From an uncultured Prevotellaceae bacterium (GTDB lineage: Bacteria > Bacteroidota > Bacteroidia > Bacteroidales > Bacteroidaceae), in the NCBI GenBank assembly GCA_946415365.1, contig CAMKSE010000020.1:23921-87920 (forward strand): DNA of 64,000 nucleotides, given 5' to 3'. Both the position numbers and the translations under genes were made by a program. A model generated the notes under the pieces. The model was given only the letters and a program-made list of their open reading frames with translations, had not been told where the DNA came from and did no database searches. Positions 39,151 through 49,400 of the stretch are shown in pieces. The stretch's first letter is position 1; each line of letters opens with the position of its first letter.

Positions 39151-39830
39151 AGTTCTGAATGGTTTGAATTGTTACTGTTGTTGTTCAAATTATTATCACA
39201 CATAGAGTCGTTTCTCGGTTGGTCTGACCGTCTGGCGATGAACACCTTACCCAGACCGATGAAGAATACGAGTGCACCGATTCCGAAGCCAATCTTTCCA
39301 GCCACGATGCCGAGGAAGATGGCCAGACCCACACCGAGGAATATCTGACGCATGCCACTCTGGTAGTCGTTCTTGTCCCAGTCATCCTCTTTTTCCTTCA
39401 GTATGTCATCCGGAATCTGCTGTCCGTTCTGTATGGCCATCTGGGCCAGCTTGTAACGTTCCCTGCGATTCTTGTTCACAAAGTAGAAGATGGTGATGAT
39501 AATCAGCAGTGGGGCGATGAGGAAGATGATGACGATGGCTATGATACCGATGATCATGCCGGAATCAACCATACTGCTGACGCCCTCGAGCACCTGCTTC
39601 ACATCTTCTGCGTCACTGCCCGAATAGGAGGTTCTCCTGCGATAGGAGATGTACTTGTCGTCTTCTGCATCTTCGGCGGTAGTGTCAGAAAAGGCTTCGA
39701 TTGCGTCCTTCTTGCTCTTAGAAGAGTCCACCTGCTCCGTACGTGGCGAATGGCGGTGTTTCTGTGCTGACGCCTCGGCATTCATGCTGAGTGTGAGCAC
39801 CATTGCGATTGAGATTAATAACTGTTTCAT
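39147..39830 (-). CDS. DUF6249-type membrane protein
   Basis: A 227-aa protein with a signal peptide (MKQLLISIAMVLTLSMNAEA), an acidic periplasmic stretch, two or more membrane helices (IIAIVIIFLIAPLLIIIT, IFLGVGLAIFLGIVAGKIGFGIG), and an Asn-rich tail. It sits in the common order sigma / DUF5056 / PspC / DUF6249 in Bacteroidales, here split by a repeat element. It may belong to an envelope-stress membrane module. The promoter TATCTTTG is at 39889-39896. Confidence 0.7.
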   Translation of the reverse strand: MKQLLISIAMVLTLSMNAEASAQKHRHSPRTEQVDSSKSKKDAIEAFSDTTAEDAEDDKYISYRRRTSYSGSDAEDVKQVLEGVSSMVDSGMIIGIIAIVIIFLIAPLLIIITIFYFVNKNRRERYKLAQMAIQNGQQIPDDILKEKEDDWDKNDYQSGMRQIFLGVGLAIFLGIVAGKIGFGIGALVFFIGLGKVFIARRSDQPRNDSMCDNNLNNNSNNSNHSEL

Positions 39831-39888
39831 ATCTGTATTGTTTTTGAATTTCTACACCTGTTTGACGAAAGAAATCATAAATTAGTTG

Positions 39889-39896
39889 CAAAGATA
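39889..39896 (-). promoter_or_regulatory. TATCTTTG -7 element, divergent from methyltransferase promoter
   Basis: The minus strand reads CACTATCTTTGCAAC; the DUF6249-type gene starts at 39830 after a leader of about 55 nt. Confidence 0.6.
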
Positions 39897-39918
39897 GTGG
39901 TTTTTCCCATATTTTTTA

Positions 39919-39926
39919 TAATTTTG
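39919..39926 (+). promoter_or_regulatory. TAATTTTG -7 element of the methyltransferase
   Basis: TATAATTTTGCATGCAAAAT also contains the palindrome TTTGCATGCAAA. The ATG at 39928 is only 1 nt past the element, so the first usable ATG is at 39937. Confidence 0.6.
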
Positions 39927-39936
39927 CATGCAAAAT

Positions 39937-41181
39937 ATGCAGTTACCAGAGGATTTCGTACGTCAGACGAGAACGATAATGGGCGAAGAGCGCTTTATCC
40001 GCTTCATGGGAGCCTTCGAAGAAGAGGCTCCTGTCAGCATACGCCTCAATCCGGGTAAAGTGGAAGGAGGTAATCATAATTCTCAATTCTCAATTCTCAA
40101 TTCTCAATTTGATAAAGTGCCCTGGTGTCCGGAGGGTTATTACCTCGAGGGCCGCCCTCAGTTCACCTTCGACCCGCTCTTCCACGCCGGCTGCTACTAC
40201 GTCCAGGAAGCCTCATCCATGTTCATCACCCACGTCCTCCGAGCGGTAGCTAATTTTTCACTCTTCACTCTTCACTCTTCACTTCATGTCCTCGACCTCT
40301 GTGCTGCCCCCGGTGGCAAGTCAACCGCCGCCATCAGCGTCCTGCCTGAAGGAAGCGCCCTCGTCAGCAACGAGCCCGTCCCCACAAGGGCACAGATTCT
40401 ATTGGAGAACATCACGAAATGGGGCTGGCCCAACTGCACCGTCACGAACAACTACCCCCGCGACTTCCGTAAGGCCAAGGCGAAGTTCGACATCATCCTC
40501 TGCGACGTGCCCTGTTCTGGCGAGGGAATGTTCCGTAGGGACCCGAACGCCATCAGCGAGTGGAGCCTGCAGAACGTAGAGAAGTGCTGGCGACTGCAGC
40601 GTGAGATTGTGGCCGATGCCTGGGAATGCCTGAATCCCGGTGGCATTATAATATATAGTACGTGTACCTTTAATATAAAAGAGAATGAGGAGAACGTGCG
40701 CTGGATGATGGAGGAGTTGGATGCCGAACCCGTCACTATTCCCACCGACCCCTCATGGAACATCACCGGCTCCCTCCTCCCCGGCTTCGACGCCCCCGTC
40801 TACCGCTTCATCCCCGGTTTCACCCGTGGCGAAGGTCTCTTTATGGCGGTGCTTCATCGCAGGGGGGCAATCCCTTCTGTGAGGAATCTCACAAAAGGGA
40901 CAGTCCCTTCTGTAATAAAACGTCTCACGTCCGATCTGCCCGAAGGCGACTATCCTCAGACAGACCTTCCTTATCACGAAGCGCTAAAATATCTCCGCGG
41001 CGAGGCTCTCATCCTACCCCCCGACACCCCAAAGGGCATCATCACCGTCACCTACAAGGGATATCCCCTCGGTCCGGTGAAGAACATCGGCAACCGCGCC
41101 AACAACCTCTATCCGAAGCCCTGGCGCATCAAGACCACCCACCTCCCCCCCGAAACACCGCACATTCTCGACATCAAGTAA
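39937..41181 (+). CDS. NOL1/NOP2/Sun-family rRNA cytosine-5 methyltransferase
   Basis: A 414-aa protein from ATG 39937 (MQLPEDFVRQTRTIMGEE). The nucleotide-binding motif LDLCAAPGGKSTAA, the two catalytic Cys motifs DVPCSGEGMFRRDP and YSTCTFN, and a C-terminal RNA-binding PUA-like part are present. It methylates a cytosine in 16S rRNA (RsmF/RsmB group) with SAM; the target base is not visible. Three parts are encoded by repeats in frame: GNHNSQFSILNSQFD, NFSLFTLHSSLH and RRGAIPSVRNLTKGTVPSV. Despite these inserts all catalytic motifs are intact. Confidence 0.92.
   Translation: MQLPEDFVRQTRTIMGEERFIRFMGAFEEEAPVSIRLNPGKVEGGNHNSQFSILNSQFDKVPWCPEGYYLEGRPQFTFDPLFHAGCYYVQEASSMFITHVLRAVANFSLFTLHSSLHVLDLCAAPGGKSTAAISVLPEGSALVSNEPVPTRAQILLENITKWGWPNCTVTNNYPRDFRKAKAKFDIILCDVPCSGEGMFRRDPNAISEWSLQNVEKCWRLQREIVADAWECLNPGGIIIYSTCTFNIKENEENVRWMMEELDAEPVTIPTDPSWNITGSLLPGFDAPVYRFIPGFTRGEGLFMAVLHRRGAIPSVRNLTKGTVPSVIKRLTSDLPEGDYPQTDLPYHEALKYLRGEALILPPDTPKGIITVTYKGYPLGPVKNIGNRANNLYPKPWRIKTTHLPPETPHILDIK
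40070..40112 (+). repeat. GTAATCAT-headed CAATTCT array in the methyltransferase gene
   Basis: GTAATCAT, then AATTCTC / CAATTCT units of 7 bp, encode NHNSQFSILNSQF in frame. The same GTAATCAT head starts the arrays at 41182 and 38916. Confidence 0.7.
40243..40284 (+). repeat. GCGGTAGC-headed CACTCTT array in the methyltransferase gene
   Basis: GCGGTAGCTAATTTTTCACT, then CACTCTT units, encode VANFSLFTLHSSLH. The head matches the core at 19442-19459 in 17 of 18 positions. Confidence 0.7.
40862..40914 (+). repeat. Duplicated GGG..CCCTTCTGT patch in the methyltransferase gene
   Basis: The palindrome AAGGGACAGTCCCTT at 40895-40909 and a related GGGGCAATCCC at 40865-40875 are each followed by TTCTGT. 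A related palindrome is at 53721-53733. Confidence 0.6.
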
Positions 41182-41240
41182 TCATAAAGTTCAAAGCTCA
41201 AAGTTCAAAGCTCAAAGTTCAAAGCTCAAAGCTCAAAGTA
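41182..41240. repeat. GTAATCAT-headed AAAGTTC/AAAGCTC array
   Basis: TAATCAT is followed by eight 7-bp units. The string AAGTAATCATAAAGTTCAAA is identical to the reverse complement of part of 19391-19438. It lies between the methyltransferase gene and thyA. Confidence 0.8.
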
Positions 41241-41241
41241 A

Positions 41242-42036
41242 ATGAAACAGTATTTAGACATCCTCAATCGCATCCTGACCGAAGGCACCGAGAAAGGTGA
41301 CCGTACGGGCACAGGCACCATTAGCATCTTCGGCACCCAGTCGCGCTACAACCTCGACGACGGGTTCCCCCTGCTGACCACGAAGAAACTCCACCTGAAA
41401 TCGATCATCTACGAACTGCTCTGGTTCCTCAAGGGCGACACCAACGTGAAATACCTTCAGGAGCACGGCGTACGCATCTGGAACGAGTGGGCCGATGAGA
41501 ACGGCGAACTGGGTCCCGTCTATGGTCACCAGTGGCGTTCGTGGCCCGACTACAACGGCGGCACCATCGACCAGATTCAGTACGTGCTCGACCAGTTGAA
41601 GAACAACCCCAACTCCCGCCGGATGATTGTCTCTGCCTGGAACGTGGCCGAGGTAAACCAGATGGCCCTTCCCCCTTGTCACACGATCTTCCAGTTCTAT
41701 GTGGCCGGCGACCGTCTGTCGCTCCAACTCTACCAGCGCTCTGCCGACACCTTCCTCGGCGTACCCTTTAACATCGCCTCCTATGCCCTGCTGCTACAGA
41801 TGATGGCACAGGTGACGGGCTACAAGCCTGGAGACTTCATCCACACCACAGGCGACACCCACCTCTATCTGAACCACATCGAGCAGGCCCGTCTCCAGCT
41901 CACCCGTGAGCCCCGGTCCCTGCCCACGATGAAGATCAACCCCGATGTCAAGTCACTCTTCGATTTCCAGTACGAGGACTTCGAACTCGTCGGCTACGAT
42001 CCCCATCCCCACATCAAAGCTGAAGTAAGTGTTTAA
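41242..42036 (+). CDS. thyA: Thymidylate synthase
   Basis: A 264-aa enzyme. It converts dUMP to dTMP with methylene-tetrahydrofolate. The active-site Cys146 sits in [23 protein letters not shown] and the [19 protein letters not shown] segment are intact. The length is normal. The start is at ATG 41242, directly after the repeat array. The reaction oxidises the folate, which folA downstream then reduces. The two genes are separated by a repeat element (42061-42138). Confidence 0.98.
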   Translation: MKQYLDILNRILTEGTEKGDRTGTGTISIFGTQSRYNLDDGFPLLTTKKLHLKSIIYELLWFLKGDTNVKYLQEHGVRIWNEWADENGELGPVYGHQWRSWPDYNGGTIDQIQYVLDQLKNNPNSRRMIVSAWNVAEVNQMALPPCHTIFQFYVAGDRLSLQLYQRSADTFLGVPFNIASYALLLQMMAQVTGYKPGDFIHTTGDTHLYLNHIEQARLQLTREPRSLPTMKINPDVKSLFDFQYEDFELVGYDPHPHIKAEVSV

Positions 42037-42060
42037 TAAAAAAACAACAGAATAATAATA

Positions 42061-42138
42061 ACGACAACTTGGACAACTTAGACAACTTTTTGTCAGTTAC
42101 AAAAAGAAAGATGTTGTTTTAGTTGTTATAGTTGTCGT
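42061..42138. repeat. ACGACAACT inverted-repeat element between thyA and folA
   Basis: ACGACAACT (42061-42069) pairs with AGTTGTCGT (42130-42138). GGACAACTTAGACAACTT units and a stem CTTTTTGT-cagtt-ACAAAAAG (42086-42106) lie between. The ends match those of the porE insert. Confidence 0.8.
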
Positions 42139-42152
42139 AAAAATATAAAAGT

Positions 42153-42635
42153 ATGATTTCTATCATAGCGGCAGTCGCGAAAAATCGCGCCATCGGCTTT
42201 AAGAACAAGCTGATTTACTGGCTCCCGAACGACCTGAAGCGTTTCAAGGCCCTCACCACAGGCCATACCATCATCATGGGCCGGAACACCTATCTCTCCC
42301 TGCCCAAGGGCGCCCTGCCCAACCGTCGTAACATCGTTCTCTCCCGCAGCGCCAGAACTATCCCTGGCTGTGATGTCTATCCCTCTTTGGAAGAAGCCCT
42401 GAAGCACTGCGCCCCCGATGAAGACATCTATATCATCGGCGGTGCCTCCGTCTATCGTCAGGCCCTGCCCATTGCCGACCGCCTCTGTCTCACAGAGATC
42501 GACGACACCCCCGCCGAGGCCGACACCTTCTTCCCGTCGTACGAAGACGACTGGCAAGAAGAAAGCCGTGAGGACCATCCCACAGATGATCGTCACGACT
42601 TCCCCTACTCTTTCGTCGACTACGTCAGAAAATAG
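42153..42635 (+). CDS. folA: Dihydrofolate reductase
   Basis: A 160-aa enzyme with the family motifs AIGFKNKLIYWLPNDLKRFK (proton donor Asp27), GHTIIMGRNTYLSLPKG and IIGGASVYRQALPIADRL. It reduces dihydrofolate with NADPH, supporting ThyA. The length and residues are normal. The stop overlaps the convergent SGNH gene by 11 bp. Confidence 0.96.
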   Translation: MISIIAAVAKNRAIGFKNKLIYWLPNDLKRFKALTTGHTIIMGRNTYLSLPKGALPNRRNIVLSRSARTIPGCDVYPSLEEALKHCAPDEDIYIIGGASVYRQALPIADRLCLTEIDDTPAEADTFFPSYEDDWQEESREDHPTDDRHDFPYSFVDYVRK

Positions 42636-43455
42636 GCATGGTCGCCAGCTGACACATCAGCGTCAGTGCCATCCTCCGATGCCCCTCGTCATTGGGGTGC
42701 AGTCGGTCGTTCTCCGCATTCTTGAAGTATTGCGCCATCTCGTCCATCAGCGGATAGAGTCCGCTGAGGGCGTTCAGGTCGATCACGGGCACCGCCCACA
42801 GATTTCCCGCCTCCTTCACAGACTCCACGTAGGCATCGATATACTCGCCGCACTTGTTGGTATAGTCCTCCCTCGGCTGCCAGTTCTTCTCGTTGGCATA
42901 GAACTCCGCCCGGTGTATCGGTGTCAGCAGTACGATCTGCTTCCGGGGATACATCCGCTTCACGCAGTCCAGAGCCTTGTTGATACGTCCCCGATACGTC
43001 GAGTCGCTCATCACGGGATAGCGATGACGGCGATCTACCAGATGCTTCTGTTCATGGATGCCCGCCATCACCTGTTCCTCCTGCTCCGTGAACCACTCGC
43101 CGATGGGAATGCCCGCGTTATAGTCATTCGTACCCATGAAGATGAGTATTGCATCCACGCTGTCGCCGTGCTCCTCCTGCAGTTTCTGCGCCTGCCGGGG
43201 AATATCGTTCCACTGCCGTCCGCTCACCCCGTAGACATACGGCGTGATACCGAGCCAGTCCTCGAGGAATCCCCAGTATTTCTTTTTCGAGCCGCTGTTT
43301 CTCGGATCCGTGATCGAATCCCCGAAATACGCCACCCGTTTCCCTTTCCAGGGATGCCACTGCAACACGTCAGGCGATGTGCTGACCGCCTGGGCCATCC
43401 CTGGTACGGTCAGCACTGCCATGATTATTAGTATCAGTAGTCGTTTCATATCCAT
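42625..43455 (-). CDS. Secreted SGNH/GDSL-family hydrolase
   Basis: A 276-aa protein; signal peptide (LLILIIMAVLTVPGMAQA), then the catalytic Ser47 in YFGDSITDP, the GTND block and DRLHPNDEGH with the catalytic Asp/His. Such enzymes remove acyl groups from sugars, lipids or peptides. Its start lies 4 bp after the stop of the giant 3412-aa gene, so it is likely the last gene of that operon. Substrate unknown. Confidence 0.9.
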   Translation of the reverse strand: MDMKRLLILIIMAVLTVPGMAQAVSTSPDVLQWHPWKGKRVAYFGDSITDPRNSGSKKKYWGFLEDWLGITPYVYGVSGRQWNDIPRQAQKLQEEHGDSVDAILIFMGTNDYNAGIPIGEWFTEQEEQVMAGIHEQKHLVDRRHRYPVMSDSTYRGRINKALDCVKRMYPRKQIVLLTPIHRAEFYANEKNWQPREDYTNKCGEYIDAYVESVKEAGNLWAVPVIDLNALSGLYPLMDEMAQYFKNAENDRLHPNDEGHRRMALTLMCQLATMPIF

Positions 43456-43459
43456 TGGA

Positions 43460-46400
43460 TTACGGAGTAGTGGTCGTTGTCTTCTTTCCGATGACGACGT
43501 TCGTATTACCAGTCACCTCAGCATTATTACCGCCGCCGAAGACATTGCCGCGAATATCGACAGCTTTGACGGTCTTCAGGTAATAGGTAGTACCTGTAGC
43601 CGGAGTCGTAGATTCAGTAATTTCTGAATAGGCGTAAGGACTCTCGTTTGTGCCTTCGCCTGTTCGGGTATAGTAGCCCTTCACGTCAGTAATCGTCGAA
43701 GCGACTTCTACCGCCACATATACTTCCTCACCAGCCTCGGTTCCGATGTTCACTGTCGGGTTACCAATCACCGCAGCCAGATTACCACCGCCGAAGACAT
43801 CATTGATGGCACCAATGGCACCATGCTCGTGTGAAGGAATAGGATAACCATCGGCATAGCCTGCATCATTATCAGCAGGATACTTCACGCTCGTCCCTAC
43901 AACTTTAGCATTGCCACCGATCTCATTGTCATTGCCCTTGAAGGTATTGTAATATTTGCCCTTATAGACATTGATATTTACCTGTGGATTACCCACCAAC
44001 TCGGCACGAGTACCAAATCCTCCGCCAAATACAGTTCCAATGCTGGTGAACGACTTGACGTTGACCTTGGGGAAGTTCTTGTAGTAATTATTCGCTGTTG
44101 GATCAGTGAAGTTAAGATCTGTCCTCGTTTTGTCAATATTCTCCACAGTATATGGTGCCAAGTTACCACCACCGTAAAGTTGGCCGATGACGATAGGACG
44201 ACAGCCTGTCTCCTCAATGTTCACTATGATAGTTCCCCTGATGATACCACCAAGGTTATTGCCACCAAACACTCGGCCATAAGTTCCATTGGTGATATTG
44301 AGTATGACATCACCATTAACATCAGCGTTGGAAGAACCACCATATGCAATATCCAGACCTTGAATACACCCTGCTTCCAGCACGGCGTCTCCATCCTGCG
44401 GGGCATTATTACCGCCGCCGTATGCCTCGCCAACAGTATAGTTACATCCGCGGTCTTCCAGCGTTGTACGAGATTCCACACGCACATTACCTTTGGTGTT
44501 CGAACCGCCATACACCTTGTGTACGGTGCCACCATAGATAGTGGCATGGGCCTTACCGATACCATAGCCGTAGTTATCGCTTCTGCTCTCTCGGGTTGAG
44601 GTATCTGGATCCGTGTTGTTCTCTGCCAGATAATACGGGTTGTCTTCTGTTCCGGGACTCGAAACTGAAGAGGTTAACCTGTGTGTATAGTTCTCTAAGC
44701 CCACATTGGCACCCGGGTTCTGGTACCATACACCATCTATCTGGTAGTTATCCAAACCGTTACCGCCACCAAACACCTCACCAATCTCATACGTGCCATT
44801 GACAACCACCTCTGTAGCAGGCACAGAGGCTGCATTACCACCGCCATAGACGCTCTTAATGCTGGTCTTGTCACAACCGTCGATGATGACGTTGGCAACG
44901 GCTGATTTTCTTGAATCCACATCATCTGGATAATAGGCCGCCAAGTTGCCACCGCCATAGACGGCTTCCACCTCGTAAGCGTTGGTGTTCTTGGTGGGCT
45001 TGTCGATCACCGTTCCTGAGCTATTCTTCTGAACAGTCTTATAGACATGTACGGTGACATCGTTCTGCGGACTACCATTCAGGTTATTACAGCCAAAGAT
45101 AGTGCCTTTCACATAGCAGTCATCATTGGCTGTATCCTCATTCAGCTTCACCAGCACGTTGCCATAGACCTTAGCCTCGACGGCAGAAACGGCGGGCACA
45201 TAGCCCTCCTGACCTGAAGTGCCAACAGCATCCTTTGCCAGCTGTCCCAGACCACCACCATAGACATTACGGTCTATTACACCACCGGTCAATGTGACAT
45301 TCGTCGTATAGGTAGCAGCGCTCTTGCCTTCTGCCCACGTACCTTTTCTGTAATACGTTGTACTTCCATCATTCACCGCATTCGCTGCCGTGGGTGTGTA
45401 GACATAAGGACTTTCTGCTGTACCAGAACCACTCGTAATTGTGTATAGACCTGCCACTGATGCACCAGCAGCTACGGTAGCCTTCACATAACGGTCGTCA
45501 TCCCAGTTACCCTTGTTTGTATCTGCCAGCGAACCGCCGCCATAGACATCTTGCTTCACTGTGCCGCCAGTGATGTTGACATCCACACGACCCAAGGTAA
45601 TACCCCTCTGTCCGCCGCCATAGACATCGCCATAGACGGTGGCGTTTTCTGCGATGGTCACTGTGGGATGGCTGGCAATGGCTAGTGTATTGAGAAACGA
45701 TTGATATTCAGGTTCTGTTTTATAATATACCCAAACAAATGTTTCATCTTTTTTGTTGTCGTCATCAATATAATAATCCCAGGTGTCGCCTTCATCGCCA
45801 GCTGGCTTGTTTCTTTCCAACTGCATGCTCTTGTAATTCTTGTAATTACTCGAATCAAAATTAGGCGTGACGCCCTGGCCGGCACCATATACACTGCGGC
45901 TTGTGTTACTCGATCCGACTGTGGCCTGGTCTTGAATAGTAACGGTAGCGCTACCACCTGTTAGTGGGAATTTTGGTAGTCCTTTAACGAGATTAAATCT
46001 TCCCAACGAGGCTTCCTCACCGCCGCCAAAGACATTGCCTCCAACCTGAGCACTGCCTTGGACGGTGACCACAGAGTTGCCGCGCACCAGTGCTGAGTAG
46101 CCGCGTGTCGCCAAGCCCTTGCCAGCACCAAAGACACTGCCTACAATTTCAGGTGTGTCTGAACCATCTGCAGTTCCTATGATGACCTTCGAATCATCTT
46201 CCACACGGCCAATCTCACCGCCGCCATAGACGGTACCGAACACCTTGGTGGTGGCACCGCTGGCTTCGCTGACGCTGACATTCGTTGCGAACGCCATGGC
46301 TTTCTCACACCACCATGTGTTGGCATCACCCTTGCCGCCTCCGAACACATTGCCTGTGCCCGCAGTCGAAGAGCCAATCGTACCACCAGTGATGGTTACA

Positions 46401-49400
46401 TTGCATATACCAGTGTTGGTGTTATTTTCAGTAATGCCGTTGTTTAAAGCGGTATTGGCTCCTCCACCTGTTTTCTGCCATGTATAATTGTAATCGGAAG
46501 TATTCTTGATAATGGTACCTACATCGCCTAACTCACCGCCGCCGTAGACATTACCCTTTACAGTACCTCCAAAAACGTTAACATTCGTTACACTAACACT
46601 TGAGAGGTCGTTTATGTAATCTGCTTGGACGATGTCTTTCGAGCCACGGGCTGCACCAAAGACATTACCGTCACCAACCGTACCGGTAGTGCCGATGATA
46701 CCGCCATTGATGTTAACCATCGTTGAGCCACCGGCAGTAGTTGCAGTAGTAACTGTCGTAGCTTCTTCGCCTTCACCTGTCGTAGTGGTTGTCCAAGTGG
46801 TTTTACCTACCGAACCCATAGCACCGGCACCGTAGACGTTACGCACCACCGTGCCATCATTGATGTTGACCGTGCTTGTGCCATACACGATACCAGCCAA
46901 TGGGTTGTAGTAGTCACCTTCACCACTGTGGTCTTCTAAGGTATGATCCGAAAAATACTTGTCCGTACCGCAGCCGCCGCCATAGACATTGCCACGGTAG
47001 GGGTAAGCAGCACCTTCGTAGGTCTTATCATTAGAGGTGACAGAATAACCATCGTCATTACTGTCATCTATACCGATTTTGCCGCCATTGACGGTCACCA
47101 CGGTGTTGTTAAATGTATGGCCGTTCTCACCGCTACCATAGACAGAACCCTTGATGGCAGGTCCAGACTCTGCGACATAGCCTTCCTCACCCTGAGTTCC
47201 CGTTGCCGCAGTACCTATGATAACATTCGCATCATAGACCCATGCCGTGTAATCATCGCGCTCTTCAGGTCGGTTAATATCACCTCGCGACGAGCCGAAC
47301 ACCATGCCGTTCTCCTTGCCGTCGTAGCCGATGGTGCCGCCAGTGATGGTCACGTTAGCGGTGCCAGTATCGGTGCGATCTGCATGGCGACCAGAAATAC
47401 CATCAACCTTTTTGGTAGTATTATCCAAGTGGTAAGTGAAATCACCCACAGAACCGTATGCGCCACCACCATACACATTATGATATATAACGCCGTCGCT
47501 AATGGTTACATTGGTATTACCATATATATGGCCGCTTCGCACAGTGTTGTTATGACCGCTACCGCCGCCATAGACGTTACCCATTTTAGCTCCGCCAAAG
47601 TAAGTTGTTCCTTCTTTTGCTTTACCAATAGTGCCACCGCTGATAATCACATAAGTATTAGCCTCAACGGGCGCTCCGTTTTCTCCAGTCAGAGTCTCGC
47701 CGGGAACCACTGGGTCTGTCGATGCGAGCAGTACTTCCGACTCACCCACAGCAGCCATCTCACCACCGCCATAGACGCTTGCCTTTACAACTGTACTACT
47801 GCCACTTATGGTGACTTCAGTGCTGCCCTTCACACGTCCGGCAATATACTTCGGATAAGAGTCGGGCTTGCCCCCTGTGTGAGTAAACTTTTCAACAAGA
47901 CTACCATAGCCTCCGCCAAAGACACTACCGAAAGTGTAGTCAGCGATATCAGTACCGATGGTGCCACCACTAATGATGATCTCCGTGCTCACGGTTTTAT
48001 TATCTTCAGAGGTGTGCGAACCTCCTTGAACCATACCCAGCTCACCGCCGCCATAGACGTTGCTCAAAATGTTGCCACCAGTGATAGTCAGCTTGGTGCT
48101 CTTGACATTACCCAGTTTCCACCAGTCAACAGCACTAATGGCGGTCGAGCCATCCAATTGGTAGAAGCGTCCCATACCGCCGGCAAAGACGTTGCCACCC
48201 TTGGTGTGGGTAAGTCTTCCGGTAGTTGTGTCATACTCAGTATTGGGCACATGGTTATGATTCTTCCATGCTGTCCAGTCAGCCGCACTCCATTTCTTAA
48301 AGTCAGTTTCAGTAATAGAACTTGGCGTGTTACCAGTGCTGGAATCTGTATTAGGAACTATGTACTCATGCGTGTTGCCGATGGTAGGGCCTGTGCCGTC
48401 GTCTTTACCAATCGTCATATAGACATAACCGCGTGGGAAGTTGTCCAATGTGCTACTGGCGCCTGTTGCTGTCTCCGTCGTATTATCGGGACGCATCTTT
48501 CCGTAGTAGGCGGTTACACTCGCATCGAAGAGGCCATAGCCCACGGAGCCTAATCGTCCGCCGCCGTAGATGGAGCCGAGCATCGTACCGCCATAGATAT
48601 TCATCGTAACTGTTCCCGCCACGTTACCGGCAGTATAGGCATCGCCGCCAAAACCACGACCACCACCGAACACGTTACCATCAACGTAGGAGGTTCCCCA
48701 AGTGCCTATATAAGGATGAGTGATGGTTCCCTCCGATGTTTCCACCGGTTTGGTACCTTGAGCCGTCAAGTTGAGGGCTTTCAGTACCTCATCAGTTGAA
48801 CTGCTTGAATAAACCGCTGGGAGCGTGTTGCCACCGATGTTCATTTCCACATTCTTCATGACGTGGCCATCCTCACCGCCGCCGAAGACGGAGCCGTAGA
48901 TGCGGGCATCGTCAGAGATGTGGACGTAGACATTCCCCACATTGGTCAACTTGTTGAAGAACACGCGCTGGTCGCCCTTGCCTGCACCGAAGAGGTAACA
49001 GGTCACAGGGTGCTTTTCAATCTGCTTCAAGGTGCGGGGCACGCCGAGGGTGCCGCCTATCATGGTGACATAACAGCTACCGCCTGACGTGAGGTTGAGT
49101 TGGTCATTGTCGGCATATTTGCCCACATCGGTCATCTCGTTACCGCCATAGACGCTGGTCAGGATATGCCCGCCCTTAATCGTCACGTAGGTGTTACCAT
49201 AAACAGCGCCAGCATCCTCAAACCATCTGCCGGGCTTGTAAGGATAGTAGCCGGAGCCGCCGCCGAATACATTGCCGTAGAAGGTGTGGCCGTCTGAACC
49301 CTGACGGCGCCCACCGTTAGTGGATTTATTGTTAGCAGCATCATATACCACCTCATACTCTTCCTCATGACCTTCAGTTATCATGGCATACTTGTCGTAT

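Noticed and set aside
41182..41240. CRISPR-like spacing in the heptamer arrays
   Set aside because: Units are 7 bp and contiguous, with no unique spacers and no cas genes.
42418..43431. 337-codon plus-strand frame over folA and the SGNH gene
   Set aside because: It is out of frame with folA and antisense to a gene with intact catalytic motifs.
46943..48553. 536-codon plus-strand frame antisense to the giant gene
   Set aside because: It mirrors the strongly biased codons of the repeat gene on the other strand; there is no start context, promoter or known motif.
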